A DNA stretch of 64,000 nucleotides from positions 744,001 through 808,000 of the forward strand of contig NZ_CP035319.1 in the NCBI RefSeq assembly GCF_004328705.1, in the 5' to 3' direction. Source of the stretch: Rhodococcus sp. ABRD24. GTDB taxonomy: Bacteria; Actinomycetota; Actinomycetes; Mycobacteriales; Mycobacteriaceae. The notes under the pieces are model-generated. The model worked only from the letters and a program-made list of their open reading frames with translations. It did not search any database and was not told the origin of the DNA. Within the stretch, counting starts at the first letter, position 1, and each line of letters begins with the position of its first letter. Positions 52,076 to 62,760 of this stretch are shown in pieces. The position numbers and the translations under genes were made by a program.

Positions 52076-55000
52076 CTAGCCCGGTGCGACCAGGTCCTGA
52101 CCACGCAGCCGCTGCGAGATGACGGTCGTGATCCCGTCGCCGCGCATGCTGACGCCGTACAGCGCGTCAGCGACCTCCATCGTGGGCTTCTGGTGGGTGA
52201 TGACGATCAGCTGCGACTTCTCCCTCAGCTGTTCGAAAAGTCCGATAAGCCTACGCAGGTTGGTGTCGTCGAGCGCGGCCTCGACCTCGTCCATCACGTA
52301 GAACGGGGAAGGTCGCGCCCGGAAGATCGCCACCAGCATTGCGACGGCAGTCAGCGACTTCTCGCCGCCGGACAGCAGCGACAACCGCTTGACCTTCTTG
52401 CCCGGCGGGCGGGCCTCCACCTCGATGCCGGTAGTCAACATGTCCGACGGGTCGGTCAGCACCAGTCGGCCCTCGCCGCCGGGGAACAGCTTGGCGAACA
52501 CCCCGACGAACTCGCGTTCGACATCGGCGTAGGCCTCTGCAAACATCTCGAGGATGCGGGCGTCGACATCGGCGACCACGCCGAGCAGATCCTTGCGGGC
52601 GCCCTTGACATCCTCGAGCTGCGTGGACAAGAAGTTGTACCGCTCCTCGAGCGCCGCAAACTCCTCGAGCGCCAGCGGGTTGACCTTCCCGAGTGTCGCG
52701 AGGTCCTTTTCGGCGCGCTTGGCGCGCCGCTCCTGCGTGGCACGGTCGTAGGGCTGCGGGGCGGGCGCCACCACCTGCTCGCCGCGGTCTCGGGCCTGCT
52801 CGTACTCCGCAAGTTCGAGGTCTGTCGGTGGCAGCGGGACGTCGGGACCGTACTCGGCGATGAGGTCACCGGGGGCGATCGAGTGCTGTTCGAGGATCGT
52901 CTGCTCGAGCTGTTCGATCCGAAGTGCAGCCTGCGCGCGAGCGACCTCGTCGCGATGGACGGCGTCCGTCAGAGCTGCCATCTGCGCGGTCAGCTGGCGA
53001 ACCCGTTCGCGCACCGTCTCCACCTGCTCGGTGTGGGAGGCGCGCATCCGGTTCAGTTCGTCCCGGTGTGCCACCGCGGTCTCGACGACCCGCGCGAGGC
53101 GGCTCGCCACCCGCTGACCGGCCTCCGCGACCGCGACCGCCACCGCCGCGGCAGTCTGCCGTGCCCGCATCGCGCGTTCCGCCCGGGCCCGTGCGTCCCG
53201 CTCGGCCTGCGCAGCCCGCCTGAGTGAATCGGCTTTTCCGCGAATGGATTCGGCGCGTTCCTCCGCGGTTCGGACAGCCAGCCGCGCCTCCACCTCAACG
53301 GTCCGCACCTCCGCCAGAGCCGCAGCGGCCACCTCCCGTTCGTAGGTGGATCCGGGTGAATCCGATTCGACCGCATCCGAACCCGACTGTTCCTGCTCGG
53401 CCAGACGAAGTCTCTCCTCGAGTTCCGCGAGCGCAGCCAGGGTCTCCTCGCGCCCGGCCTCGGCCTTGGAGCGCTGCGCGGCCAGACGGTCTGATTCGGC
53501 GTGCGCGGCACGCACCACCTGTCCGAGCCGGCCCAGCTGTTCGTACACCGCGGACATCGCCGCATCGGATTCGTGCAGAGCGGCCAACGTCTGTTCGGCA
53601 ACCTCGGCGCGGGCGGCCTGCTCCGCCAGCGCACCGGACAGCGCAGCAGTGAGCTCCTCGGCCCGGCGTTCGGCAGCCGCAAGACCCGCGACGGACGTGT
53701 CGATCGCCGCCTGCACCTCGAGTGTGCTGGGCTGGCGGTCCGAGCCACCGGTAATCCAACCGGCCCCTGCCAGGTCTCCGTCGCGCGTCACCGCGCGCAA
53801 CTGCGGTGCGGCACCGACCAGATCGCCGGCGGCATCGAGCGTCTCGACTACGACGACACCGGCCAGCAGCGTCGCCACGCCGCCGCGGACGGCGTCCGGG
53901 CAATCGACGACGTCGACTGCCCACCGTGAGCCGGCGGGCAGCTCGGGCCGCTGCTCGGCGGGCCGCACGTCCGCGGCGAACAGCAGCGATGCCCGTCCCC
54001 CGTCGCTGGACCGCAACGCCCGAATCGCTTCGGCAGCGGCCGCGTGCGAGTCGGCGGCGATCGCGTCGGCGGCCGGTCCCATCGCAGCCGCAATGGCGTT
54101 CTCGAACCCGGGCTCGACCCGAATCAGCGCCGCCACCGAACCGGCGAGCCCATGCTCGCGGTGGTTCTCGAGTAGCCACGCGCCACCGTCGCGACGTTCG
54201 AGCCCCATCGACAATGCGTCGATGCGGGCGCGCAGCGACGCCACCTCCTGCCCGGCATCACGTTCGGCGCGTTGCAGTTCCGCGACCCGCGCCGAGATCA
54301 GGTTCAATGCCTCGACGGACCGCTCGTGGTGCGAGTCCAGGCCCACCTCACCGGCGTCGAGGTCGCCGACGGTCGCCTCCACGGTCTCGAACTCTGCCTG
54401 CGCCACCTCGCCCCGCTCCCGGGCCTCGTCGATGGCCACGGTCAGCCGGGCCACCTCCGCATCCATCGAATCCGCACGGGTCCGCAACGTGTCGACCTGC
54501 CCGGAGAGTCGGGCCAGGCCCTCCCGCCGATCCGCGACCGCGCGCACCGCGGCGAGGTGCGCCCGCTCGGCCTCCGCGGCTGCGTCCTCCCGTTCGGCGA
54601 GCTGCTCGCGGGCCACCTCGAGCGTGGCCCGCGCCATCTCGACGGCCGCGACCAGCTCGGCCTCCTCCTCCGCCACCCGCTCTGCGCGAGCCTCGAGCTC
54701 GTCGGGATCCGGGCCTCGCCCGCTGACAGGCTCCGAATCCAGATGGCGGGCCCGCTCCTGCGCGATCCGCACCGTCGCGTCCACCCGCTCGGCGAGCGCC
54801 GAGAGCCGGAACCACGTCTGGCCGGCCGCCTCAGCCTGCGGCGTCAACCGGGCCAGTGCGCGTTCATGCCCGTCGAGCTCAGCGGTGGCCTCGTCCAGCG
54901 CGGCCGCGACAGCGTCCTGCTGCTCGCGAGCGATCTTCTCGTCCTGTGTCTGGCCCGCAAGCTCCGCGCGGCGGGTGACCAAGTCATCGGCGGCCAGACG

Positions 55001-55681
55001 CAGCCGCGCGTCACGCAGATCCGCCTGGACCGTCTGCGCCCGGCGGGCCACCTCGGCCTGCCGCCCGAGTGGCTTGAGCTGGCGCCGCAGCTCCGCCGTG
55101 AGATCCGTCAGTCGCGCGAGATTGGCCTGCATCGCGTCCAGCTTGCGGACGGCCTTCTCCTTGCGCTTGCGATGTTTGAGGACCCCGGCCGCCTCCTCGA
55201 TGAACGCACGCCGGTCCTCCGGACGGGACTCGAGGATCGCCGAGAGCCGTCCCTGACCGACGATGACGTGCATCTCCCGGCCGATACCGGAATCGCTCAG
55301 TAACTCCTGGACATCCATCAACCGGCAGGCACTGCCGTTGATTTCGTACTCGCCGGCCCCGTCGCGGAACATCCGCCGGGTGATCGACACTTCGGAATAG
55401 TCGATCGGGAGTGCGCCGTCCGAGTTGTCGATGGTCAACGTCACCTCCGCGCGGCCGAGCGGCGCGCGGCCAGCGGTACCGGCGAAGATGACGTCTTGCA
55501 TCTTGCCGCCGCGCAACGCCTTGGCCCCCTGCTCACCCATCACCCACGTGAGCGCGTCGACGACGTTGGACTTTCCCGACCCGTTGGGACCGACGACGCA
55601 GGTGATGCCCGGCTCGAATCGCAGAGTCGTGGCAGACGCAAAGGATTTGAAGCCCTTCAGCGTCAGACTCTTCAGATGCAT
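52076..55681 (-). CDS. smc: Chromosome segregation protein SMC
   Basis: 1,201 residues, full length. Walker [23 protein letters not shown] (residues 32-53, quoted with care to its start) is at the N-terminus, followed by coiled coil (about 170-500 and 680-1000), a hinge around 510-670 with [15 protein letters not shown], then the ABC signature [11 protein letters not shown] and Walker [14 protein letters not shown]. It compacts and segregates chromosomes with ScpAB. ATG at 55681 is at the expected [14 protein letters not shown] start. acyP ends 22 nt upstream on the same strand. Confidence 0.97.
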   Translation of the reverse strand: MHLKSLTLKGFKSFASATTLRFEPGITCVVGPNGSGKSNVVDALTWVMGEQGAKALRGGKMQDVIFAGTAGRAPLGRAEVTLTIDNSDGALPIDYSEVSITRRMFRDGAGEYEINGSACRLMDVQELLSDSGIGREMHVIVGQGRLSAILESRPEDRRAFIEEAAGVLKHRKRKEKAVRKLDAMQANLARLTDLTAELRRQLKPLGRQAEVARRAQTVQADLRDARLRLAADDLVTRRAELAGQTQDEKIAREQQDAVAAALDEATAELDGHERALARLTPQAEAAGQTWFRLSALAERVDATVRIAQERARHLDSEPVSGRGPDPDELEARAERVAEEEAELVAAVEMARATLEVAREQLAEREDAAAEAERAHLAAVRAVADRREGLARLSGQVDTLRTRADSMDAEVARLTVAIDEARERGEVAQAEFETVEATVGDLDAGEVGLDSHHERSVEALNLISARVAELQRAERDAGQEVASLRARIDALSMGLERRDGGAWLLENHREHGLAGSVAALIRVEPGFENAIAAAMGPAADAIAADSHAAAAEAIRALRSSDGGRASLLFAADVRPAEQRPELPAGSRWAVDVVDCPDAVRGGVATLLAGVVVVETLDAAGDLVGAAPQLRAVTRDGDLAGAGWITGGSDRQPSTLEVQAAIDTSVAGLAAAERRAEELTAALSGALAEQAARAEVAEQTLAALHESDAAMSAVYEQLGRLGQVVRAAHAESDRLAAQRSKAEAGREETLAALAELEERLRLAEQEQSGSDAVESDSPGSTYEREVAAAALAEVRTVEVEARLAVRTAEERAESIRGKADSLRRAAQAERDARARAERAMRARQTAAAVAVAVAEAGQRVASRLARVVETAVAHRDELNRMRASHTEQVETVRERVRQLTAQMAALTDAVHRDEVARAQAALRIEQLEQTILEQHSIAPGDLIAEYGPDVPLPPTDLELAEYEQARDRGEQVVAPAPQPYDRATQERRAKRAEKDLATLGKVNPLALEEFAALEERYNFLSTQLEDVKGARKDLLGVVADVDARILEMFAEAYADVEREFVGVFAKLFPGGEGRLVLTDPSDMLTTGIEVEARPPGKKVKRLSLLSGGEKSLTAVAMLVAIFRARPSPFYVMDEVEAALDDTNLRRLIGLFEQLREKSQLIVITHQKPTMEVADALYGVSMRGDGITTVISQRLRGQDLVAPG

Positions 55682-55703
55682 GAAGGTGGACTCTACCTGC
55701 GGA

Positions 55704-55997
55704 TCAGCGCTCGACGAACCCGAAAAGCCCTCCGCGCGCCGCGTCGAAGTGCTCGACGACGAGGGTGACACTGCCCGGCGTCTGACCCGACCGCAACAGG
55801 GTGAGCAAACGCTCGAGCGGCTCGCGATCACCCTCGGCGATCACCAGCACCCGACCGTCGGCGTGATTCGTGGCATGTCCCACCAGACCCAGCTCGAGCG
55901 CCCGCGCGCGCGTCCACCACCGGAATCCGACGCCCTGGACGGATCCGTGCACCCAGGCGGTGAGTCTTTCGGTGGCGGGGGTCTGCATGGCTGCCAT
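55704..55997 (-). CDS. acyP: Acylphosphatase
   Basis: 97 residues. Hydrolyses acyl phosphates. The phosphate-binding loop [14 protein letters not shown] with its catalytic Arg and the downstream catalytic Asn in [16 protein letters not shown] are both seen. Two in-frame ATGs (55997 and 55988) are possible starts. It lies directly upstream of smc, as in M. tuberculosis (Rv2922A). Confidence 0.93.
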   Translation of the reverse strand: MAAMQTPATERLTAWVHGSVQGVGFRWWTRARALELGLVGHATNHADGRVLVIAEGDREPLERLLTLLRSGQTPGSVTLVVEHFDAARGGLFGFVER

Positions 55998-56048
55998 TAT
56001 CGACCGGTCGGCGCCGGACTCATCCGCGACCCCAGCCCGACGATTCAG

Positions 56049-56492
56049 TCAGGCATCCCTGGTGATCTTCAGCGTTACGGTAGTGCCCGCCTTCAGCGTG
56101 CGGCCCACGGTGCAGACCTTGTCGACCGAGCGCTCGACGAGCGCGATCAACCGGTCCTGCGCCTCGCTGTCGAGCTCGCTGAGATCGAGTTCCAGGACCT
56201 CGTCGAGTTGCGGGTACACCTCGTTCTCGCGGTCCGCGGCACCTGAGACGCGGATGGTCGCGTCATAGTCGTCGCCCAGACGGCGGGCGAGCGGGAAGTC
56301 CGAGCTCATGCCCGAGCACGCGGCCAACGCGATCTTGAGCAGCTCACCCGGAGTGAAGACACCGTCCACCGATTCCGATCCGATGTGCACCTTGGCGCCA
56401 CGTGAACTACGGCCCGTGTAGAGGCGAGTGCCGGTACGTTCGACCCACAGTTCGGTGGGCGCGGGAGCGGACGCAGGAATCAGTTGGGCCAT
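56049..56492 (-). CDS. OsmC/Ohr-family protein
   Basis: 147 residues. The OsmC fold is supported by LWVERTGTRLYTGRSSRGAKV, FTPGELLKIALAACSGMSSDF with one conserved cysteine of the redox pair, and a second Cys in SVDKVCTVGRTL. Such proteins reduce organic hydroperoxides, but subfamilies vary. The start at 56492 (MAQLIPASAP) has AGGAT upstream. It matches M. tuberculosis Rv2923c in position. The kdpE stop is 84 nt upstream. Confidence 0.88.
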   Translation of the reverse strand: MAQLIPASAPAPTELWVERTGTRLYTGRSSRGAKVHIGSESVDGVFTPGELLKIALAACSGMSSDFPLARRLGDDYDATIRVSGAADRENEVYPQLDEVLELDLSELDSEAQDRLIALVERSVDKVCTVGRTLKAGTTVTLKITRDA

Positions 56493-56576
56493 GGATGAAG
56501 ATCCTGCCATCCCCGCCCCCACGGAGCTGAAGCCTCCCATGTTCACCTGGTATCCGGCTGGCCGAACACGGGAGCG

Positions 56577-57257
56577 CTACACCTGGAACCGGTACCCCAT
56601 CCCCGTCTCCGTGAGCAGGTGTTTCGGCTTCGACGGATCCGCCTCCAGCTTGCGGCGCAGTTGCGCAAGATACACCCGCAGATAGTGCGTCTCCGTGGCG
56701 TACGCAGGACCCCACACCTCACGCAGTAGTTCCTTCTGCCCCACAAGCTTGCCCTTGTTGCGGACGAGCATCTCGAGCATGCCCCACTCGGTCGGAGTCA
56801 GGTGCACCTCTGCACCATCGCGAGTGACCTTCTTGGCCGCGAGGTCCACGGTGAACGAGTCGGTGACCACCACAGGCTCACTGGTCTCCGCCGCCGCGGC
56901 ACCGCGGCGCACAGCCGCGCGCAGCCGGGCCAGGAACTCGTCCATCCCGAACGGCTTCGTGACGTAGTCGTCCGCACCCGCGTCGAGCGCCTCCACCTTG
57001 TCGGCGGAGTCCGTGCGGGCCGACAGCACGATCACGGGCGCGGTGCACCAGCCCCGCAGGCCCGCGAGAACCTCTATCCCGTCCATGTCCGGCAGGCCCA
57101 GATCCAGCACCACCACCTCCGGGTGCCGTTCGGCCGCAGCCCGCAATGCCGCTGCCCCCGTCGACGCAGTCGTCACCTCGTAACCGCGCACACTCAGATT
57201 GATCCGCAGGGCTCGCAGGATCTGCGGCTCGTCGTCGACCACCAGTACCCGCGTCAT
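56577..57257 (-). CDS. kdpE: KdpE response regulator
   Basis: 226 residues, OmpR/PhoB-type. The receiver domain (1-120) has the DD pair VVDDEPQ, phospho-acceptor in VVLDLGLPDMDG (about Asp52) and KPF. The winged-helix DNA-binding domain (130-226) ends THYLRVYLAQLRRKLEADPS and TETGMGYRFQV, both typical of KdpE. It overlaps the kdpD stop by 4 nt (ATGA). It activates kdp transcription under low K+ or osmotic stress. Confidence 0.96.
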   Translation of the reverse strand: MTRVLVVDDEPQILRALRINLSVRGYEVTTASTGAAALRAAAERHPEVVVLDLGLPDMDGIEVLAGLRGWCTAPVIVLSARTDSADKVEALDAGADDYVTKPFGMDEFLARLRAAVRRGAAAAETSEPVVVTDSFTVDLAAKKVTRDGAEVHLTPTEWGMLEMLVRNKGKLVGQKELLREVWGPAYATETHYLRVYLAQLRRKLEADPSKPKHLLTETGMGYRFQV

Positions 57258-59974
57258 CGAACTCTTCCCCCTTCACGAACAGAATCCGCGGCGAGCTCCA
57301 CGACCATCGTCAGACCGCCGCCCGGCGTGTCCGTTGCGCTGACCGTGCCGCCCATCGCTTCCACAAATCCCCTGACCACCGACAAGCCGAGCCCCACTCC
57401 TATCGTATTGTCGCGATCCCCCAATCGCTGGAACGCATCGAAGACCTGATCCTGTGTGCCCCGTGCCAGACCTGGACCCGTATCGGCGACGGTGATCGTC
57501 ATCCGATCCCCGACCCGCGCCGCACCGATTCTGACTGGCTCGTCAGGCGCGTAGCGCAGTGCATTGTCGACAAGATTGGCCAGCACCCGCTCGAGAAGGC
57601 CGGAGTCGGCCATCACCACGGCGTCGCCCACCTCCACCTTCACCTGGTCGCGCACACGCCGCGCCGAGCCGGGTCCGGCGAAGCCGGTTCCAACCAACGC
57701 ACGATGCACCACTTCCTCGAGATACACCCGGCGCAGCGTCGGCTTGACGACGCCGGCCGCGAGCCGCGACGAGTCGAGCAGATTGCCGACCAGCGCCGTG
57801 AGCTGATCGGTGGATTCCTCGACCGTCGCAAGCAGTTCAGCGGTGTCCTCGGGAGAGAACTCGATGTCATCGCTACGCAGGCTCGACACCGCCGCCTTGA
57901 CCGCCGCGAGCGGTGTCCGAAGGTCGTGACTGACCGCAGAAAGCAATGAGCGGCGTAGCCGGTCGGCCTCGGCGAGCGCATTCGCCCGGCTTGCCTCCTC
58001 CGCCAGCTGCCGCTGCCTGATCAGGCCGACCGCCTGATTGGCCACCGCATTGAGGACCTTGCGGTCCCGGGCACCGAGCTCACTTCCGGCAAGCAACAGC
58101 GTGTATTCGCCGTCTCCCACCTCACACGCGGTGTCCGCCTCCTCGACGGTCGACGGTGCCGCCGCGCCAGCCGCGCTCACCACGCCCTCACCGCGACTGA
58201 TGACGCTCACCCCGGTCTGCGAGTACGTCTCACGGACCTTCTCGAGCAGCGCCGGGAGGTCCGCCCCGCGAAGCACCGACCCCGCGAACAGTGCCAGCAG
58301 TTCGGCCTCCTGCGATGCCCGCCGGGCCTCTCGCGCACGTTTCGCGGCGGAATCGACGAGGACGGCAACGGCCACCGCCACCACCAGCAGCACGATCGTC
58401 GTGATGAAGTTGTCGGGCTGTGCGATCGTGAGGCTGTAGAGCGGTGCCGTGAAGAAGAAGTTGAGTAGCAGACCCGAGACCAACGCGGAGAGTATCGCGG
58501 GGCCGACGCCCCCGAGCAGCGCCACGGACAGCACGACGACAAAGAACAAAGCGTTCTGCCCGCCGACACCCGCCACCCGATCGATCAGCACCATCAACGC
58601 CGTCGCGATCGACGGCACGACCAGCGCGGCAGCCCAGGACAGCAGTCTCCGCTCTCCCCGGCCCAGGATCGAGATGCGCTGTCGCGTGGCAGCTTCGTCG
58701 TGCGTGACCATGTGCACGTCGATCTTCCCGGACTGCTGGACGATTGCTGCGCCGATTCCCTCATCGAGGATGCGAGCCCACCGCGAACGCCGGGACGTGC
58801 CGATCACCAGCTGGGTCGCGTTGACCTCCCGCGCAAACTCGAGAAGTGTTGTCGGGACGTCGTCGCCGACCACACTGTGCAGGCTCGCACCGATGTTCGC
58901 CGCGAGCTTACGTACCCGGCCCATCTCGTCGGCGGACACGCCCGCGAGGCCGTCACCGCGGACAACATGCACAACCATGAGCTCGGCGCTCGCCTTGGTA
59001 GCGATCCGGCTCGCGCGGCGGACCAGGGTCTCCGACTCCGGCCCCCCGGTCACCGCGACCACGACCCGCTCCCGGGCCTCCCATGTATCGGTGATCTTGT
59101 TCTCGGCCCGGTACTTTGCGAGGGCGGCATCGACCTGATCAGCCACCCACAACAGAGCCAACTCGCGCAATGCGGTGAGATTCCCACGGCGGAAGTAGTT
59201 CCCCAGCGCCGCGTCCACCTTCTCTGCGGCGTACACGTTTCCGTGGGAGAGCCTGCGCCGCAGCGCTTCCGGCGTTATGTCCACGAGTTCGACCTGAGTA
59301 GCGGAGCGCACCACCTCGTCCGGCACCGTCTCCTGCTGAACCACCCCGGTGATCTGCTGGACCACATCGTTGAGGCTTTCGAGGTGCTGGACGTTGAGCG
59401 TGGACAGCACGTCGATGCCCGCGTCGAGCAGTTCGTACACGTCCTGCCAACGCTTTTCGTTCCTACTTCCGGGCGTATTGGTATGCGCGAGCTCGTCGAC
59501 CAGCACGACGGCCGGTCGACGAGCCAGCACGGCGTCGATATCCAACTCAGGCTTCACCGTGCCGCGATACTCGATCAGCTTGGGCTCGATGAGCTCGAGC
59601 CCCGCCAGCTGTTCCGCGGTGCGGACGCGGCCGTGGGTTTCCACCACGGCCGCGACCACGTCACCGCCGCGTCCCCGGCGACGGTGCGCCTCCCCGAGCA
59701 TCGCGTAGGTCTTGCCGACGCCCGGGGCGGCCCCGAGGTAGATCCGTAACTCCCCGCGGCGCCGATGTCGCGGCTCGCCACTCGGCTGATTTCGCGGCTC
59801 GCCGCGGCGCTGATCTCGCGGCTCGCCGCGGGGCTGATCTCGCGGCTCGCCGCGGGGCTGATCTCGCGGCTCGCCGCGGGGCCGATCTCGCGGCTCGCCG
59901 CGGGGCCGATCTCGCGGCTCGCCGCGGGGAGGTGTGCCGGTGTTCTCAGTACTGCTCACACCGCCATCATTCAC
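57254..59974 (-). CDS. kdpD: KdpD sensor kinase with N-terminal tandem repeats
   Basis: About 906 residues (usual 840-900). The order is: a proline/arginine-rich repeat segment (17-72, seven RGEPRDQP-like octapeptides); KdpD cytoplasmic domain with Walker A GAAPGVGKTYAM and LVDELAHTN; a Usp-like domain (about 310-430) with QLVIGTSRRSRWARI; four transmembrane helices (about 455-560); GAF-like domain; and a histidine kinase with HDLRTPL and ATP-binding NLVDNALRYAP, DTGPGLA. GTG at 59974 overlaps the kdpC end by 8 nt; GTG at 59959 is an alternative. The repeat segment is not a family feature. Confidence 0.95.
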   Translation of the reverse strand: MNDGGVSSTENTGTPPRGEPRDRPRGEPRDRPRGEPRDQPRGEPRDQPRGEPRDQRRGEPRNQPSGEPRHRRRGELRIYLGAAPGVGKTYAMLGEAHRRRGRGGDVVAAVVETHGRVRTAEQLAGLELIEPKLIEYRGTVKPELDIDAVLARRPAVVLVDELAHTNTPGSRNEKRWQDVYELLDAGIDVLSTLNVQHLESLNDVVQQITGVVQQETVPDEVVRSATQVELVDITPEALRRRLSHGNVYAAEKVDAALGNYFRRGNLTALRELALLWVADQVDAALAKYRAENKITDTWEARERVVVAVTGGPESETLVRRASRIATKASAELMVVHVVRGDGLAGVSADEMGRVRKLAANIGASLHSVVGDDVPTTLLEFAREVNATQLVIGTSRRSRWARILDEGIGAAIVQQSGKIDVHMVTHDEAATRQRISILGRGERRLLSWAAALVVPSIATALMVLIDRVAGVGGQNALFFVVVLSVALLGGVGPAILSALVSGLLLNFFFTAPLYSLTIAQPDNFITTIVLLVVAVAVAVLVDSAAKRAREARRASQEAELLALFAGSVLRGADLPALLEKVRETYSQTGVSVISRGEGVVSAAGAAAPSTVEEADTACEVGDGEYTLLLAGSELGARDRKVLNAVANQAVGLIRQRQLAEEASRANALAEADRLRRSLLSAVSHDLRTPLAAVKAAVSSLRSDDIEFSPEDTAELLATVEESTDQLTALVGNLLDSSRLAAGVVKPTLRRVYLEEVVHRALVGTGFAGPGSARRVRDQVKVEVGDAVVMADSGLLERVLANLVDNALRYAPDEPVRIGAARVGDRMTITVADTGPGLARGTQDQVFDAFQRLGDRDNTIGVGLGLSVVRGFVEAMGGTVSATDTPGGGLTMVVELAADSVREGGRVR
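59759..59926 (-). repeat. 24-bp minisatellite in kdpD
   Basis: Seven tandem copies of a 24-bp unit, first five almost identical, then decaying (unit variants RGEPRDRP, RGEPRDQP, RGEPRDQR, RGEPRNQP, SGEPRHRR). Since 24 is a multiple of 3, copy-number change keeps the frame. It lies immediately before the KdpD Walker A domain. Confidence 0.93.
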
Positions 59975-60617
59975 CTGACGGAGCCGCTCCGCATCCAGGT
60001 GCCGTCAAACCCAGGGCCAGATTCAGCTCGAGCACGTTGACTCGCTCCGAGCCGAGGAATCCGAGCTGCCGGCCCTCAGTGTTCTCCGAGACGAGTTCCC
60101 GCACTCGCTCCTCGCTCAGGCCGTTGACCGCGGCAACCCGCGGAACCTGCAGAGCCGCATACTCGGGTGAGATGTGCGGGTCCACACCGGAACCGGAGCC
60201 CGTCAGCGCATCCACCGGGACAGCCTGGGGCGCAACGCCTTCGCGCTCGGCGATCGCGGCCCGACGCTGTTCGATGAATCCCGCCAGTGCCTCACTGCTC
60301 GGGCCCTGGTTGGTCGGCAGTGCCGCCGCCGGATCACCCGTGGCGAAGGCGTCGTCGTCAGCGACGGAGCCGACGACACGGTTGTGGAAGAACGGATCCG
60401 GCTGGTCGGCCTCCACCTGCGGATCGACTCCGATCCATCGGCTACCGACCACACAACCTGCCGCATCGGAGACCGGCGAGCCCTCAGCGGAGCCCGAACT
60501 GATCCGGCTGACGCCCCACACCGCGGCCGGGTAGAGCACACCGAGAATTGCGGTGAGCGCGAGGAGCACCAGCAGCCCGGCCCACACCTGCTTCAGAAAT
60601 CCGATTGCGAATCTCAT
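59967..60617 (-). CDS. kdpC: K+-transporting ATPase subunit KdpC
   Basis: 216 residues. One N-terminal membrane span (about 10-34, GLLVLLALTAILGVLYPAAVW), then the extracytoplasmic domain with GSRWIGVDP (usual G..W.G.rp) and DALTGSGSGVDPHISPEYA, the near-invariant kdpC motif. It stabilises the KdpFABC complex. ATG at 60617 is preferred to a TTG at 60623. The gap from the kdpB stop is 7 nt. Confidence 0.95.
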   Translation of the reverse strand: MRFAIGFLKQVWAGLLVLLALTAILGVLYPAAVWGVSRISSGSAEGSPVSDAAGCVVGSRWIGVDPQVEADQPDPFFHNRVVGSVADDDAFATGDPAAALPTNQGPSSEALAGFIEQRRAAIAEREGVAPQAVPVDALTGSGSGVDPHISPEYAALQVPRVAAVNGLSEERVRELVSENTEGRQLGFLGSERVNVLELNLALGLTAPGCGAAPSGE

Positions 60618-60624
60618 GGACAAA

Positions 60625-62760
60625 TCACCCGATTCCAGGGATGAGGCGAACGACGAGGTCGATCAGCCAGATGCCGATGAACGGGGTGATCACACCGCCG
60701 ACACCGTAGATCAACAAGTTTCGGCCGAGCAGCTTCGACGCCGCTGCGGGCCGGTAGCGAACTCCCCTGAGTGCCAGCGGGATCAGGCCCACGATGACGA
60801 GGGCGTTGAAGATCACGGCGGACAGGATCGCCGACTGCGGAGTCGCCAGACCCATGATGTTCAGCGCCGCGAGCTGCGGGTAGATGGCACTGAACAGCGC
60901 GGGCAGGATCGCGAAGTACTTCGCGAGGTCGTTCGCGAGCGAGAACGTGGTGAGGGCGCCGCGAGTGATCAGCAACTGCTTGCCGATCTCGACGACCTCG
61001 ATCAACTTGGTGGGATCCGAGTCCAGATCCACCATGTTGCCGGCTTCCTTGGCAGCCGAGGTACCGGTGTTCATCGCCACGCCGACGTCGGCCTGCGCGA
61101 GCGCCGGGGCGTCGTTGGTGCCGTCACCGGTCATCGCGACCAGCCGACCGCCCTCTTGCTCGGCGCGGATCCGCGCCAGCTTGTCCTCCGGGGTGGCCTC
61201 GGCCATGAACTCGTCGACCCCGGCCTCAGCCGCGATCGCCCGGGCGGTCAGCGGGTTGTCACCAGTCACCATGACGGTGCGGATGCCCATCGCACGCAGC
61301 TCGGCGAACCGGTCTGCGATCCCGGGCTTCACGACGTCGGTGAGTGCAATCACACCGAGCACCGTCGCCGTGCCGTGTTCGGCGACCGCGACGACCAACG
61401 GCGTGCCACCCTGATTGGACACCTTCTCGACGGAAGCGATGACCTCGGGGTCGACGTTCGCGCCGAATCCCCGAACCCAGGCCATCACCGCGTCGCCCGC
61501 ACCCTTGCGGATCTGCCGCGACCCGGCCTCGCTGACGAGGTCCAGTCCACTCATCCGCGTCTGTGCGGTGAACGGGACGAACTCGGCCGCACGTTCGTTC
61601 GCCGACGGCTCGGTGTCGAGTCCGAACTCCTCGGCACACAGCTCGACGATGCTGCGACCCTCGGGGGTTCCGTCGGCGAGGCTCGAAAGCCGGGCCGCCG
61701 CAGCAAGTTCGATCGACGTCCGTCCGGGCGCCGGGTACAGCGCCGTCGCGCGACGGTTGCCGAACGTGATGGTTCCGGTCTTGTCCATCAGCAGCGTATC
61801 GATGTCACCGGCCGCCTCGACCGCACGACCCGACATCGCCAGCACGTTGCGCTGTACCAGCCGGTCCATACCGGCGATACCGATCGCCGAGAGCAGAGCA
61901 CCGATCGTGGTGGGGATGAGGCACACGAGCAGCGCGATCAGCTTGATCGGATCCTGCGCCTGGCCCGCGTACTGACCCATCGGCCCGATCGCGACAACCG
62001 CGAGCAGGAAGATGATCGTCAGCGACGCCAGCAGGATGTTCAGCGCGATCTCGTTGGGCGTCTTCTTACGCTCGGCACCCTCGACCAGTGCGATCATCCG
62101 GTCCACGAACGACTGTCCCGGAGCGCACGTGATCTGCACGATGATGCGATCCGAGAGCACGGTCGTGCCACCGGTCACCGCACACCGGTCACCGCCGGAC
62201 TCGCGTACCACGGGAGCCGACTCACCGGTGATCGCGGATTCGTCGACAGTGGCGATGCCCTCGATGACGTCACCGTCACCCGGAATCACCTGACCGGCCT
62301 CCACCACCACGGTGTCGCCGACCACGAGCTGCGTCGCCGAGACCTCGTCGATGGCACCGGAGGCACTGAGCCGCCGGGCAATCGTGTCCTGCTTGACCTT
62401 TCGCAGGCTCGCGGCCTGCGCCTTGCCGCGCCCCTCGGCGACAGACTCGGCCAGGTTCGCGAACAGCACGGTGAACCACAGCCAGGCCGCGATCAGCCAG
62501 GAGAAGACCGACGGGTCCGCGAGCGCCATGATCGTGGTCACCACGGACCCGACCAGGACCACGAACATCACCGGGTTACGTGCCTGGTGACGCGGATCCA
62601 GCTTGCGTACCGCGGCGGGCAGCGACGTCACCAGCTGACGGGGACTGAAAAGTCCCGCCGCAACCGGTGAATGCCCGTGTCCGGGGTCACCATCGCCGGT
62701 GGGTACCGGCTCGGAGAGGTGATCCTTCGACTTCACAGTCATTTCAGTCCGCAGACTCAT
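60625..62760 (-). CDS. kdpB: K+-transporting P-type ATPase subunit KdpB
   Basis: 711 residues. Catalytic P-type ATPase: phosphorylated Asp in [13 protein letters not shown], actuator loop [14 protein letters not shown], hinge [18 protein letters not shown] and [20 protein letters not shown]. Membrane helices carry [22 protein letters not shown]. It drives K+ uptake through KdpA. Start ATG 62760 overlaps the kdpA stop (ATGA), so the two are coupled. The N-terminal 35 residues are longer and more polar than in E. coli. Confidence 0.97.
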   Translation of the reverse strand: MSLRTEMTVKSKDHLSEPVPTGDGDPGHGHSPVAAGLFSPRQLVTSLPAAVRKLDPRHQARNPVMFVVLVGSVVTTIMALADPSVFSWLIAAWLWFTVLFANLAESVAEGRGKAQAASLRKVKQDTIARRLSASGAIDEVSATQLVVGDTVVVEAGQVIPGDGDVIEGIATVDESAITGESAPVVRESGGDRCAVTGGTTVLSDRIIVQITCAPGQSFVDRMIALVEGAERKKTPNEIALNILLASLTIIFLLAVVAIGPMGQYAGQAQDPIKLIALLVCLIPTTIGALLSAIGIAGMDRLVQRNVLAMSGRAVEAAGDIDTLLMDKTGTITFGNRRATALYPAPGRTSIELAAAARLSSLADGTPEGRSIVELCAEEFGLDTEPSANERAAEFVPFTAQTRMSGLDLVSEAGSRQIRKGAGDAVMAWVRGFGANVDPEVIASVEKVSNQGGTPLVVAVAEHGTATVLGVIALTDVVKPGIADRFAELRAMGIRTVMVTGDNPLTARAIAAEAGVDEFMAEATPEDKLARIRAEQEGGRLVAMTGDGTNDAPALAQADVGVAMNTGTSAAKEAGNMVDLDSDPTKLIEVVEIGKQLLITRGALTTFSLANDLAKYFAILPALFSAIYPQLAALNIMGLATPQSAILSAVIFNALVIVGLIPLALRGVRYRPAAASKLLGRNLLIYGVGGVITPFIGIWLIDLVVRLIPGIG

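Noticed and set aside
59759..59926. CRISPR array
   Set aside because: Units are contiguous, 24 bp, without spacers and in frame within kdpD, so this is a coding minisatellite.
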